64,000 nt of DNA. Source: Sphingosinicella sp942492965 (GTDB lineage Bacteria; Pseudomonadota; Alphaproteobacteria; Sphingomonadales; Sphingomonadaceae). Both the position numbers and the translations under genes were made by a program. Under the pieces are notes generated by a model, which searched no databases, was not told where the DNA came from, and saw nothing but the letters and a program-made list of their open reading frames with translations. The stretch covers positions 372,001-436,000 of the forward strand of contig OW818656.1 in NCBI GenBank assembly GCA_942492965.1, written 5' to 3'. Positions 18,050 through 28,700 of this stretch are shown piece by piece (position 1 is the first letter of the stretch; each line of letters begins with the position of its first letter).

Positions 18050-18239
18050 CCGCAATGTCTCCCATGGCCATCTGCCCGGCGTTCCGTATGCCTGCGCACG
18101 CGTTCTTCCGTCCATGCCCTTGTCATAGAGGCGGCATGGCGCAGCCGCTTATCGAAACAGGCCATCAATTTGCTCTATCGCGCCATCGGACGGCCCAATT
18201 CGCAGGCTGAGAGGTCCGATTTTGTATCAATTTGAAACA

Positions 18240-18269
18240 GTGTCGGGAAATATTACAAAGTTACGACAC
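18240..18269. promoter_or_regulatory. Inverted repeat upstream of the sigma-54-type promoter
   Basis: GTGTCG (18240-18245) and CGACAC (18264-18269) form a perfect 6-bp inverted repeat with an 18-base AT-rich spacer. It is centred about 57 bases before the -24 element and could be the site of an enhancer-binding protein. This is an inference from position and symmetry. Confidence 0.35.
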
Positions 18270-18310
18270 CGAAACGTGGTTAACCATAAAATTCGTTGAA
18301 AAAGCTTAGG

Positions 18311-18326
18311 TGGCACGGTTCCTGCT
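18311..18326 (+). promoter_or_regulatory. Sigma-54 (RpoN) type -24/-12 promoter
   Basis: TGGCACGGTTCCTGCT matches the RpoN consensus TGGCACG-N4-TTGCW at all but one position (C for the first T of TTGC), with GG and GC separated by exactly ten bases. It lies 54 bases before the PEP-CTERM start codon at 18380. Transcription would begin near 18336. Confidence 0.7.
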
Positions 18327-18379
18327 TGGCATGTCGATAACAAGGTCAATTTTGTTACTTTAGCGTTATGGAGATTTTG

Positions 18380-19099
18380 ATGCGTCCGACAATGATCCGG
18401 AGCCTGCTCGGTTCCGTCCTGACCATCGGCCTGCTGGCCGGCGCCACCGCGGCGAATGCGACCACTCTCTTCCAGGACAATTTCAACCGCGGCGTCGGCC
18501 CCGTTGTCGGCAACGGCTGGGTTGAAGACCATACGGGCGAAGTAGACATCTTCAGCCGTAGCTACGGCGACCAGGTGCTGCGCCTGAAGGAAGATCCCGC
18601 TGGCGTAGTCACGGCGACGCAGAACGACATCGACCTCACGGGTTACGAGAACATCGTTCTCTCGTTCCAGTACAAGCCCTGGGAAACCGAAGCCGGCGAC
18701 ATGCTCGAAGTCTACTTCGGCGATCTCGTCTACTCGGTTTCGCTCGACAGCGCGTGGAACTGGTTTGACGTCTCGCTCTCGCTCGACGTCGAGGACGTCG
18801 CCGGGCTCGACCTGATGTTCAAGCTCGTCTCGACCAACAATTCCTACTCGGAATGGTACTGGGTCGAAGAGTGCGAGTGGAAGTGGGTCCGCGGCCACTA
18901 CAAGAAAGTCTGCGAGGACGTGAAGAAGAAGCGCGAGTGGAAGGACAAGGAAGACTGGGTGAAGATCGACAACGTCCTCATCACCGGTGACCTGATCCCG
19001 CCGCCGCCGCCGATCGACACGCCCGAACCCGCCGCGCTGGCGCTCTTCGGCCTCGGCCTCGCCGGCCTCGGCGTGGCGCGCCGCCGCAAGGCGAAGTAA
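18380..19099 (+). CDS. PEP-CTERM sorting-domain exported protein
   Basis: A 239-residue secreted protein: signal peptide (about residues 1-28, ending ANA), a beta-rich LamG/jelly-roll-like body beginning FQDNFNRG, and a C-terminal PEP-CTERM tail consisting of TPEPAAL, a hydrophobic helix and basic ARRRKAK. The tail is the substrate signal for exosortase EpsH. An unusual segment at about residues 160-200 is dense in Trp, Lys and Glu and contains two cysteines. ATG 18380 is preferred over ATG 18368 because GGAG lies six bases upstream. A sigma-54-type promoter precedes the gene and a strong terminator follows. No exosortase or exopolysaccharide gene is in this window. Confidence 0.88.
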   Translation: MRPTMIRSLLGSVLTIGLLAGATAANATTLFQDNFNRGVGPVVGNGWVEDHTGEVDIFSRSYGDQVLRLKEDPAGVVTATQNDIDLTGYENIVLSFQYKPWETEAGDMLEVYFGDLVYSVSLDSAWNWFDVSLSLDVEDVAGLDLMFKLVSTNNSYSEWYWVEECEWKWVRGHYKKVCEDVKKKREWKDKEDWVKIDNVLITGDLIPPPPPIDTPEPAALALFGLGLAGLGVARRRKAK

Positions 19100-19120
19100 G
19101 CCAGCCTCATACGCTGAAAG

Positions 19121-19156
19121 AAACGGCGGTCCGAAAGGGCCGCCGTTTTCTTTTTA
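19121..19156 (+). terminator. Intrinsic terminator of the PEP-CTERM gene
   Basis: ACGGCGGTCC and GGGCCGCCGT pair around a GAAA loop and are followed by a T-rich run (TTTTCTTTTT). The element lies just beyond the 3' end of the convergent TonB-like gene (19160) and can serve both directions, as an A-rich stretch precedes the stem. Confidence 0.85.
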
Positions 19157-19159
19157 GGA

Positions 19160-19957
19160 TCAGCGTCGTGCCGGGCGCCGTTCGAGACCATAATCAATGC
19201 GGATGCGCACCCATTCGCCGACCATCGCCCGGCCCCCGATCTGCGGCGGGCGCACGCGGAACTGCCACGCCGCGGCAAGCACCGAGCGCGCGATGTTCGA
19301 TCCCTGCGGATATTCCCCGAGCGCCACGCAATTCTCGACGCGGAAATCCTGCACCGTGCGGCACGCGATGAGGCCCCACCCAGGCCCGCGCGCCGTCGAA
19401 AGATAGCCGGCAAGCTCGTCGTCATAAGGCTCGCGATACCACGACGCCGCATAGAGCGGTTCGCCGTTCGGACCCGTCCCATCCACGCGCTGACTGTCGC
19501 CGGCATAGGTCGGCGCGGGCGGCCCCATCATCGGCCGGGGTGCGGGCGCCGTCGGCGGCGGCAGGTTCGCGATGTCGGTCGCCGCCATCTCCTCGCGCGA
19601 AAGCGTAATGACCGGCAGTTCCATCGGCACCGGCGGCGGCTCGACAGGCGTGGGCGGCGATTTCCGCTCCGGCGGCTGAGCTGCGGCGCTCTGCGCTTCC
19701 GGGGCCTCGGCTTCGGCCTCCGGTTCTTCATCGCGGACCATGTCGAGCCGGAACACCGCCATCGGCACCACCTTCTCGGAAATCGAGGGCGCCAGCGTGA
19801 GCAGCAGGAGCGCCAGCAGCCCTTCGATGAAGAGTGCGAACAGGATGCCCGCGGCGCGGCGCTTGAGCCCCGCGCGAAGCCGCGCAGGCAAGGAACGCAA
19901 GAAAGGGCCGAACGACTGGAACACGCGAGCAATCCCGGCAAAGCCGGGTGGCTGCAA
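19160..19957 (-). CDS. TonB-like energy transducer protein
   Basis: About 265 residues: a basic N terminus, one membrane helix (AGILFALFIEGLLALLLLTL), a Glu/Ala- and then Pro-rich periplasmic spacer (EPEAEAEAPEAQ, TPVEPPPVPMELP), and a C-terminal domain with two cysteines (LIACRTVQDFRVENCVAL) ending in a WQFRVRPP-type TonB fold. The layout fits a TonB-family transducer that couples ExbB/ExbD to outer-membrane receptors, although no exbB or exbD is adjacent. The start is uncertain: TTG 19957 or GTG 19924, neither with a strong ribosome site. Confidence 0.7.
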   Translation of the reverse strand: MQPPGFAGIARVFQSFGPFLRSLPARLRAGLKRRAAGILFALFIEGLLALLLLTLAPSISEKVVPMAVFRLDMVRDEEPEAEAEAPEAQSAAAQPPERKSPPTPVEPPPVPMELPVITLSREEMAATDIANLPPPTAPAPRPMMGPPAPTYAGDSQRVDGTGPNGEPLYAASWYREPYDDELAGYLSTARGPGWGLIACRTVQDFRVENCVALGEYPQGSNIARSVLAAAWQFRVRPPQIGGRAMVGEWVRIRIDYGLERRPARR

Positions 19958-20172
19958 CCCGGACGCGGCTCAGCGATAGGGCGGCCCAGCGTTCAAAACA
20001 AGCCGTGCTTCGGGCGCGATCTGATCCCATCGTCGCAAGAGCCCGGGGGGCGTTCGGCAGCGGGATGCGTTCGTCGGTCGCCCAGTGCGGCTGGCGCCGA
20101 CCTCTTCGGCTTTCGACAGTTCAGGACGACACGTTTACAAGCTCGGGAAAGCTGTCATGCTCCGGGTATCAG

Positions 20173-21126
20173 ATGAGTCCCGATTGCGGAGTGCGGGCGT
20201 TGAAAAAGCTGACCTCATTCGCCCTGACCTCAATCGGCGCCCTGCTGCTGGCAACGCATGCGTTCGCTGAGGTCCTGCCGTTCCCATCGAGTTTTAAAAC
20301 GCAAACCATCACGACCAACGGGACCGACATTTTCGTTCGGAGTGGTGGACACGGCCCTGCCGTCGTGCTGCTGCATGGCTACGGCGAGACCGGCGATATG
20401 TGGTCCCCGCTCGCCGCCGCGCTGATGGCGAAGCATACCGTCATCGTGCCCGACCTGCGCGGCATGGGCCTCTCGTCCCATCCCGCCGGCGGTTACGACA
20501 AGACGACGCAGGCGCGCGACATCGCAGGCATTCTGACCAGGATGAAGATCGATCGCTTCGCCCTGGTCACGCACGACATCGGCAACATGGTCGGCTTTGC
20601 GCTTGCCACGCAGCAGCCCGATCGCGTGACGAAGTTCGTGCTGATGGATGCCCCCGTCCCCGGCGTCGGCCCGTGGGAAGAGATTTTGAAGAATCCACTG
20701 CTTTGGCATTTCCGTTTCGGCGGCCCCGACATGGAACGATTGGTCGCGGGTCGTGAACGCATTTATCTCGACCGCTTCTGGAACGAGTTCTCCGCCGATC
20801 CCGCCCGCTTCGACGAGGCGTCGCGGCAGCATTACGCCACGCTCTATGCAAAGCCGGGCGCGATGCACGCGGGGTTTGCCCAGTTCGCGGCGTTCGATCA
20901 GGATGCCATCGACAACCGGGTATGGCTTGCCGCCGGCAACAAGCTGACGATGCCCATGCTGGCCGTGGGCGGCGAGAAAAGTTTCGGCGCCGCGATGGCG
21001 TCCGTGATGCAGGCAGCTGCCACCAATGTGATGCAGGGCGTTGTGCCGGATTCCGGTCATTGGCTGATGGAAGAACAGCCCGAGGCAACCGTTGCCATGA
21101 TCACGGCGTTCCTGGACACCAACTAA
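20173..21126 (+). CDS. Exported alpha/beta hydrolase of the epoxide hydrolase/dehalogenase type
   Basis: About 317 residues: signal peptide (KKLTSFALTSIGALLLATHAFAE), then an alpha/beta-hydrolase fold with oxyanion motif HGYGET, PDLRGMGLSS, and the nucleophile elbow THDIGNMVG. The Asp nucleophile in HDIGN is the mark of epoxide hydrolases and haloalkane/fluoroacetate dehalogenases rather than Ser esterases. The catalytic His lies in PDSGHWLMEEQP. TTG 20200 with GGAG eight bases upstream would give the cleanest signal peptide and may be the true start. Substrate unknown. The 215 bases upstream carry no other gene. Confidence 0.82.
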   Translation: MSPDCGVRALKKLTSFALTSIGALLLATHAFAEVLPFPSSFKTQTITTNGTDIFVRSGGHGPAVVLLHGYGETGDMWSPLAAALMAKHTVIVPDLRGMGLSSHPAGGYDKTTQARDIAGILTRMKIDRFALVTHDIGNMVGFALATQQPDRVTKFVLMDAPVPGVGPWEEILKNPLLWHFRFGGPDMERLVAGRERIYLDRFWNEFSADPARFDEASRQHYATLYAKPGAMHAGFAQFAAFDQDAIDNRVWLAAGNKLTMPMLAVGGEKSFGAAMASVMQAAATNVMQGVVPDSGHWLMEEQPEATVAMITAFLDTN

Positions 21127-21181
21127 TCCGCAGCAGCGCTGGTGAACTGCCTCGCTGGTAAACAGACGATCCCGCCGCCCC

Positions 21182-22069
21182 TCACCCCTTCGGACGAGGA
21201 TCGCTGGGCAGCGGAATGCGCTCGTCGTCATCGCCGGGAATATGCCCGAAACGGTCGGCCTCCCAGTCATCGATGGCCTGGTTGATGCGCTGCGGACGCG
21301 ACGAGACGAAGTTCCACCAAATCTCGCGCGGGCCGTCCATCGCCTTGCCGCCGAGCATCAGGACGCGCGCGTCCGTCTCCGCCGTCCATTCCACCTTCGC
21401 GCCGGGTTCGAGCACGAGCATCGTCGCTTCCTCGGCAACCTCACCGCCGGGGAGGGCGATGCGACCGCTCGCCACATAGATCGCGCGCTCTTCGTGCTCG
21501 GTGGAGACGTCGATCGTGGCACCCGCCTTCGCATCCACGTCGACGTAGAAGGTCGGCCACACGACGCCGACCGGCGACTGCCTGCCATAGGCCGTGCCCG
21601 CAATGATGGTGAGCCGCGCGCCCTCGCGCTCGATCACCGGGAGCGTGTCCGCCGGGTGATGCACGAAGCTCGGCTCAACCTCCTCGTGCGTTTTCGGGAG
21701 CGCCACCCACGCCTGAATCCCTTCCATGCGCTGGCCGCTGGCCTCCACCTCCGGAGAGGTCCGCTCGGAATGCACGATGCCCCGCCCTGTCGTCATCCAG
21801 TTCACCGCGCCGGGCCGGATCGCCTGCGCGCTGCCGAGGCTGTCGCGGTGGAAGATCTCGCCTTCGAACAAGTACGTCACCGTGGCGAGGTTGATGTGCG
21901 GATGCGGGCGCACGTCGAAGCGCTCGCCGGGCGCATAGTCCACCGGCCCGAAATGATCCCAGAAGATGAACGGCCCGACCATGCGCTGGCCCGCCGCCGG
22001 AAGCACCCGCCGCACCACGAAGCCCCCTCCAAGATCACGGCGGCGGCCTTCGATGCGGCGGAGGATCAT
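21182..22069 (-). CDS. Pirin family protein
   Basis: A 295-residue bicupin of the pirin family. The N-terminal cupin has the metal motif PHPHINLATVTYLFEG, with downstream HSERTSPE, and the C-terminal half is the pirin-C cupin. Bacterial pirins include quercetin 2,3-dioxygenase-like enzymes and metabolic regulators. Its start overlaps the stop of the aldehyde dehydrogenase gene by four bases, so the two are co-translated. Pairing with an aromatic-aldehyde dehydrogenase suggests phenylpropanoid or flavonoid turnover, which is inference. Confidence 0.88.
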   Translation of the reverse strand: MILRRIEGRRRDLGGGFVVRRVLPAAGQRMVGPFIFWDHFGPVDYAPGERFDVRPHPHINLATVTYLFEGEIFHRDSLGSAQAIRPGAVNWMTTGRGIVHSERTSPEVEASGQRMEGIQAWVALPKTHEEVEPSFVHHPADTLPVIEREGARLTIIAGTAYGRQSPVGVVWPTFYVDVDAKAGATIDVSTEHEERAIYVASGRIALPGGEVAEEATMLVLEPGAKVEWTAETDARVLMLGGKAMDGPREIWWNFVSSRPQRINQAIDDWEADRFGHIPGDDDERIPLPSDPRPKG

Positions 22070-23523
22070 GGCTTCAATTCCCTTGCGAGTGTTGCGCGGG
22101 TTTTCTTCCCGTACGGGGGTTTCAAGCCCGCGAGGCCCGCGAGGTCAAGCTTCGGCTGGCGGTAGACACTCTTGGCGTGGCTGAACGTGCGGAAACCGTC
22201 CACCCCGTGATAGCTGCCCATGCCCGACGGCCCGATGCCGCCGAACGGCAGATCCTCCGCCGAAACGTGGAAGATCACGTCGTTCACCGTAACACCGCCA
22301 GAGATCGTCCGATCGAGCACGCGGCGCTCCTCCGCACCGTCCGTCCCGAAATAATAGAGGCCAAGCGGCCGGTCGCGGCCGTTCACGAACTCCACCGCCT
22401 CGTCCGTCTCGCGGTAGGTCTTCACCGGCAGCACAGGCCCGAAAATCTCCTCCTGCATCACGCGCATGTCGTCCGAGACGTTGCGCACGATGCTGAGCGG
22501 CATCTTGTTCGAGTTGGTGTTCGTGAAATCCTCGTTCGCCGGGTTCACTGTAACGATCTCGGCGCCCTTCGCGGTCGCATCATCAAGCAGCCCCTGCAGC
22601 CGCTCGCGGTGGCGCGCGTTCACCACCGACGTGTAGTCGTCGTTGGCGAGGAGCGACGGATACATTTTCGCCGCCGCCGTCTTCAGCCCCTCGACAATCT
22701 CGCCCTCCTTCTCGCTGGGCACGAGCAGATAATCGGGCGCAAGGCAAATCTGCCCCGCGTTCATCATCTTGCCGAGCGCAACACGTTCCGTCGTCTGCGC
22801 GATGTCGGCGCTGCGCGAGACGATGACGGGCGACTTGCCGCCAAGCTCCAGCGTCACCGGCACGAGATTGTCGGCTGCGGCGTGGAGGATATGCTTCGCG
22901 ACAGCCGTGGCGCCCGTGAAGATCAGGTGATCGAACGCCAGCCCCGCGAATGCCTTGCCGACCTCCGGCCCGCCGATGACGAAGCCCAGCTCCGCCTCAT
23001 CAAACGCCTGCGCCGCAAGCTCCGCCATCAGCGCCGAGGTGACCGGCGTGAACTCCGACGGCTTCACCATCGCGCGGTTTCCCGCAGCGAACACGCCCGC
23101 GAGCGGCCCGAAGGTCAGGTTCACCGGGAAATTCCACGGGCTGATGATGCCGACAACGCCCTTGGGCTGATACACGACCTCCGCCTTCGCGCCGAGCAGC
23201 CCGAGTGGAAAATCGAGCTTGCGTCGCTCCGGGCGCATCCACGCGTCAAGGTGCTTGATCGCGTGTTTCAGGGGCTTCACCGAGGACATGATGTCCGTCA
23301 CCAGCGTCTGCTCGGCGCTCCGGTGGCCGAAATCTTCGGAAAGCGCCTTCACGAAGCGGTCTCGATGCGTCAGCACGAGATCGACCGCGCGGCGCAAGCG
23401 ATCCTTGCGAACCGCCGCGCCCACCGGCAACTCCGCCATGAACGCCGCACGCTGCCGCGCCAGCAGCGCCGTCATCGCTTCAATCGATTTTGCCTCGCCC
23501 GGCAGAATGGCTGCAGTGGCCAT
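22066..23523 (-). CDS. Aldehyde dehydrogenase, coniferyl-aldehyde-dehydrogenase-like
   Basis: A 485-residue NAD(P)-dependent aldehyde dehydrogenase. Visible features are ISPWNFPVNLTFGPLAGVFA, the coenzyme loop FTGATAVAKHILHAAA, LELGGKSPVIV, the catalytic cysteine in NAGQICLAPDY and EEIFGPVLPV. The sequence fits the branch annotated as coniferyl aldehyde dehydrogenase (CALDH), which oxidises coniferaldehyde to ferulate, though fatty and other aldehydes are possible. ATG 23521-23523 has GAGGGAGA upstream. It is the first gene of a two-gene operon with pirin. Confidence 0.88.
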   Translation of the reverse strand: MATAAILPGEAKSIEAMTALLARQRAAFMAELPVGAAVRKDRLRRAVDLVLTHRDRFVKALSEDFGHRSAEQTLVTDIMSSVKPLKHAIKHLDAWMRPERRKLDFPLGLLGAKAEVVYQPKGVVGIISPWNFPVNLTFGPLAGVFAAGNRAMVKPSEFTPVTSALMAELAAQAFDEAELGFVIGGPEVGKAFAGLAFDHLIFTGATAVAKHILHAAADNLVPVTLELGGKSPVIVSRSADIAQTTERVALGKMMNAGQICLAPDYLLVPSEKEGEIVEGLKTAAAKMYPSLLANDDYTSVVNARHRERLQGLLDDATAKGAEIVTVNPANEDFTNTNSNKMPLSIVRNVSDDMRVMQEEIFGPVLPVKTYRETDEAVEFVNGRDRPLGLYYFGTDGAEERRVLDRTISGGVTVNDVIFHVSAEDLPFGGIGPSGMGSYHGVDGFRTFSHAKSVYRQPKLDLAGLAGLKPPYGKKTRATLARELKP

Positions 23524-23608
23524 GGAGCGTCTCCCTCAAAACGCGTGGATTTGAGCGAGACTTTAACCCTGCCCGCGCGGCATGACCATCCGCGCGGAAT
23601 CGTCAGGG

Positions 23609-24679
23609 TTACGCACAGCGATCCGTATAGACCGCCGCCTCGCGCGGGGTCAGCGGCTTCAGCGCCTCGTCGAGCGACAGGCTGAACCCTTCCCACGGCT
23701 GCTGCGGGGGCCGCGCACCCGTAACCCACAGATAGCCGGGGCGCTTCCCCGGCACCGAAAGACGATACCACACCGGCGCGTTCAGGCCCTTCAGCTTCGG
23801 GCAGCGCGCGAGCGTCGCGGTATAGCCCGCGCCCTTCAGCGCCGCGAGCAGGGCGGGTGTGCCGATCGGCTTCCCCTCGTTCTTGAAATAGAGGTTCATC
23901 ACCATCGTGCGCGCACCGCCCGCGAGCACCTTCAATTGCTGCCCGGCGACGGTGGCGATGCCCGTGCGGCGGAAATACTCGCCGTTCGACATCGGCTTGT
24001 CGAGCATCTCGGGCGGCAGCGCCGCCCAGGTGACATGCGGCGCGGTTTCGATGTGCCGCCAGTCGTAGAAGCTGTTCGCCTCATAGTCGCCCGGCTTCAG
24101 AAGCCCGCCGAGCACCGCTGCGAAACCATCCGCAGGCGTCTTCGCAGGCGCCGCGGGCTTTGGCGCGACGGCGCCCTTCGCAGCCGTCGCCGGCTTCCCG
24201 GACGCGCTTTGCGTGGTCACCCCGCCGCACAGTTTCAGCTTCCGCGCCTGCACGATCTGCGTCATCGGCGCGCCGATCGGCGTTTTCAGCGTGTTGTCAT
24301 GGTCAATCTGCACGGCGCCGCGCTGCTCATCGGCGTTGAACATCATGATGACGGGCATGTTGTCCCCGCCCCACTTGTCCTTGCCGTATTTCACGTACAC
24401 CCATTGCTGGATGCCTTCGTACTGCGCGCCGCCCGCGCAGGAATAGCAGACGCTGATCGGAAGCGGCCCCTGCCGCCCTGCCGCAGTGTCGATGAACACG
24501 CCCGTCTTGCCGACCTCGATGCGCGGCTGTTTCGAACAGTCCCCGCCGGGCGCATAGCGGCCATAGAGCTCTTCGCTGGGCCGATCCGTCTGCGCGGCAG
24601 CCGCTCCCGGTGCCAGCATCAGAGCCACAAACAGTGCACGCTTCAGCATAAGAGCCACAAACAGTGCACGCTTCAGCAT
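23609..24679 (-). CDS. Secreted protein of unknown function with duplicated signal peptide
   Basis: A 356-residue exported protein that I cannot assign. The signal sequence contains the decapeptide LMLKRALFVA twice in tandem through an exact 30-bp DNA duplication (24621-24680), ending near GAAAAQ. The first half of the mature part has several cysteines (GGDCSKQ, SVCYSCAGG, KLKLCGG); an Ala/Pro/Lys linker (about residues 160-190) leads to a C-terminal region with ARCPKLKGLNAPVWYR and a final Cys. ATG 24679 has AAGGGGG about six bases upstream; the internal Met at 24649 does not. It stands alone between the aldehyde dehydrogenase and a divergent DUF885 gene. Confidence 0.75.
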   Translation of the reverse strand: MLKRALFVALMLKRALFVALMLAPGAAAAQTDRPSEELYGRYAPGGDCSKQPRIEVGKTGVFIDTAAGRQGPLPISVCYSCAGGAQYEGIQQWVYVKYGKDKWGGDNMPVIMMFNADEQRGAVQIDHDNTLKTPIGAPMTQIVQARKLKLCGGVTTQSASGKPATAAKGAVAPKPAAPAKTPADGFAAVLGGLLKPGDYEANSFYDWRHIETAPHVTWAALPPEMLDKPMSNGEYFRRTGIATVAGQQLKVLAGGARTMVMNLYFKNEGKPIGTPALLAALKGAGYTATLARCPKLKGLNAPVWYRLSVPGKRPGYLWVTGARPPQQPWEGFSLSLDEALKPLTPREAAVYTDRCA

Positions 24680-24680
24680 A
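24621..24680. repeat. Exact 30-bp tandem duplication inside a signal peptide
   Basis: Two identical 30-base units (24621-24650 and 24651-24680, each beginning AGAGCCACAA and ending CTTCAGCATA) are directly adjacent. Being a multiple of three, the duplication keeps the frame and adds ten residues to the signal peptide of the minus-strand gene, including a second start codon and basic n-region. The lack of any divergence suggests a recent slippage event. Confidence 0.98.
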
Positions 24681-24877
24681 AGAGCCCCCTTCCCCGTCCA
24701 TCGCAGCCGATCGTTTCGACTATGTGACGACCAGGCTGAATACAAGCTGAGCGCGAGTCCAGGTCATCCCGGCCACTCAATTCTCTACTTTGAAAATTTT
24801 GTCTTTACCGGGATTGCATCCCCCTCTCTCGCCGCACCATAGAGAGCGCGGGACGAAGGAAAAGCGGGAGGGTAGTG

Positions 24878-26629
24878 ATGCGTATACGGCAGCATCGTTT
24901 GGCGGGGTTCACGATAGCGGCGCTGGCACTCGCGTCCACGGCCCTGCCACAGGCAGCAGCTGCGCAGTCCCCGATCGACTCGCTCTCCGACCGTTACATC
25001 GCGCTCCTGCTCCGCACCTACCCCGAGCTTGTGCCGCTTTCCGGGATCGAAGGCGCGCGCCAATCGGCACTGCCGCCCATCGATGCGGAAAGCCTGAATG
25101 CTGTCGCGGCCGAGGAGGATCGGCTGTGGCAGGATCTGCAGGGCGTCGACGAAGCCAAGCTCGACGAGGCAGGCCGCGCCTCTTACGCGCTGATGGCCGA
25201 TGGGCTCGAAGCCGTGCGCGGGCAGCGAGTCTGCCGGCAGCCCCTGTGGAGCATCAGCCACATGACCGGCTGGCAGGTGACGTTTTCTCGCCTCGCGCAG
25301 GCGCAGGCCACCGGTACGTCGGATGCGCGCGAAGATGCGATCCGGCGCTGGGAAAGCCTGCCCGCTTATGTCGATCGGGATATCGCCAACCTGCGTGAAG
25401 GGCTGAAGGAAGGCTATGCCGTTCCGCGCTCCGTCGTCACCCGCGTTATCGGCCAGCTCGACCGGCTGCTTGCGCTGCCTGCCGAGCAGTCTCCTTTCTA
25501 CGCCCCGGCCCGCGCCGACAGCGATGCCGCCTTCAAGGCGCGCTTCAAAACGATTGTTGCGGAGGGTGTGCACGGTGCCGTGAAACGCTACCGCGATTTC
25601 CTCGCCGGGGAGTATCTGCCGAAAGCGCGCGAAGGCATCGCGCTTTCGGAGTTGCCGAACGGCGCCGCTTGCTACCAAGCGCTGCTCCGGGCCTCGACGA
25701 CGCTGGACCACACGCCTGCTGAGGTGATGGCGGTCGGCGAAGCCGCGGTCGCGCAGAACGTGAAGGATATCGTCGCGATCGGCGGCAAACGCTTCGGAAC
25801 CACCGATCTTGCCTCCACCCTCGCCGCGGTGAAGGACGCGCCAGACAATCATTTCGCGACGGCCGAAGACCTGGTCGACTTTTCAAAGCGGAGCCTCGCG
25901 CGCACGACGAAACTCAGCGCCGCCGCATTCCCGCAGCTTCCAAAGCAGCCCGCCGCGATCGAGGTGCTGCCGGCGACGGAGGCGGGAAGCGGTGTTCCCG
26001 CGCACTATCTTCCCGAGCCCGATCCATCGAAGCCCGGACGTTACATGCTGCCGCTCGACCATTGGAAGACCGAGACGAAGGGCGGCGCGGAAGTCACGGT
26101 CGTGCACGAGACGATCCCCGGCCATCACCTGCAGATCGCCATGACGCAGGAGCTGGCGGCGAAGGTGCCGCTGCTCCGTATCCCCCTCGTCGGCGCCTAC
26201 GTCGAAGGCTGGGCGCGCTATTCGGAACGACTGGCGGAGGAACTGGGCGTTTATGAAACGCCCTACGCGGGCATCACGCGGCGCGCGTGGATGGCGCGCG
26301 GCATGGTCGTCGATCCGGGCATCCATGCGTTCGGCTGGAGCCGCGAGAAGGCCATGGCCTATCTCATCGAAAGCGGCCGCTTCGACGAGGCATCTGCCGC
26401 GGACATGCTCGACCGGATCGCCGTCATTCCCGGCCAGCTCACCTCATACGACAGCGGCGGCCTCGAAATCGCGGCCCTGCGCGCGGAATCGGAAGCCTCG
26501 CTCGGCACGTGCTTCAACCTGCCGGCCTTCCACCAGCAGGTTCTCTCGGGCGGAGGACTGCCGCTGAAGGCCCTGCGCGGCCGGATCGAAGCCTGGCAGG
26601 CAGCGACGGGGAAGGCGTGCGCGAAGTAG
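24878..26629 (+). CDS. DUF885 family exported protein, putative metallopeptidase
   Basis: A 583-residue protein with a signal peptide (MRIRQHRLAGFTIAALALAS, cleavage near AAAAQ). The DUF885 domain fills the rest and has the HExxPGHH motif (VHETIPGHHLQ, about residue 410) followed by EGWARYSERLAEELG, which resemble the zinc site of gluzincin-type peptidases. DUF885 proteins are considered secreted carboxypeptidase-like enzymes, mostly without a known substrate. ATG 24878 has GGGAGGG five bases upstream. It diverges from the previous gene across a 198-base gap and ends before a strong terminator. Confidence 0.85.
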   Translation: MRIRQHRLAGFTIAALALASTALPQAAAAQSPIDSLSDRYIALLLRTYPELVPLSGIEGARQSALPPIDAESLNAVAAEEDRLWQDLQGVDEAKLDEAGRASYALMADGLEAVRGQRVCRQPLWSISHMTGWQVTFSRLAQAQATGTSDAREDAIRRWESLPAYVDRDIANLREGLKEGYAVPRSVVTRVIGQLDRLLALPAEQSPFYAPARADSDAAFKARFKTIVAEGVHGAVKRYRDFLAGEYLPKAREGIALSELPNGAACYQALLRASTTLDHTPAEVMAVGEAAVAQNVKDIVAIGGKRFGTTDLASTLAAVKDAPDNHFATAEDLVDFSKRSLARTTKLSAAAFPQLPKQPAAIEVLPATEAGSGVPAHYLPEPDPSKPGRYMLPLDHWKTETKGGAEVTVVHETIPGHHLQIAMTQELAAKVPLLRIPLVGAYVEGWARYSERLAEELGVYETPYAGITRRAWMARGMVVDPGIHAFGWSREKAMAYLIESGRFDEASAADMLDRIAVIPGQLTSYDSGGLEIAALRAESEASLGTCFNLPAFHQQVLSGGGLPLKALRGRIEAWQAATGKACAK

Positions 26630-26640
26630 CTTGAACGGAA

Positions 26641-26671
26641 ACGGGGCGCCGAAGCGCCCCGTCCGTTTTTC
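26641..26671 (+). terminator. Intrinsic terminator after the DUF885 gene
   Basis: ACGGGGCGC and GCGCCCCGT form a perfect 9-bp stem with a CGAA loop, followed after CCG by a T5 run. It lies between the convergent DUF885 gene (stop 26629) and ftsH (stop 26686). Confidence 0.85.
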
Positions 26672-26685
26672 TTGGCCGCCGCCGT

Positions 26686-28629
<1,944 letters not shown>

Positions 28630-28700
28630 CGGGTCCGTGTTCCTGAAAGTGTTCACTCTAAGATAGGCGCGCAGGCGTTAACGACAACTGCTATTGCGGC

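Noticed and set aside
24621..24680. The 30-bp repeats as a CRISPR remnant
   Set aside because: Only two copies, directly adjacent without spacers, lying inside a coding signal peptide; no cas genes.
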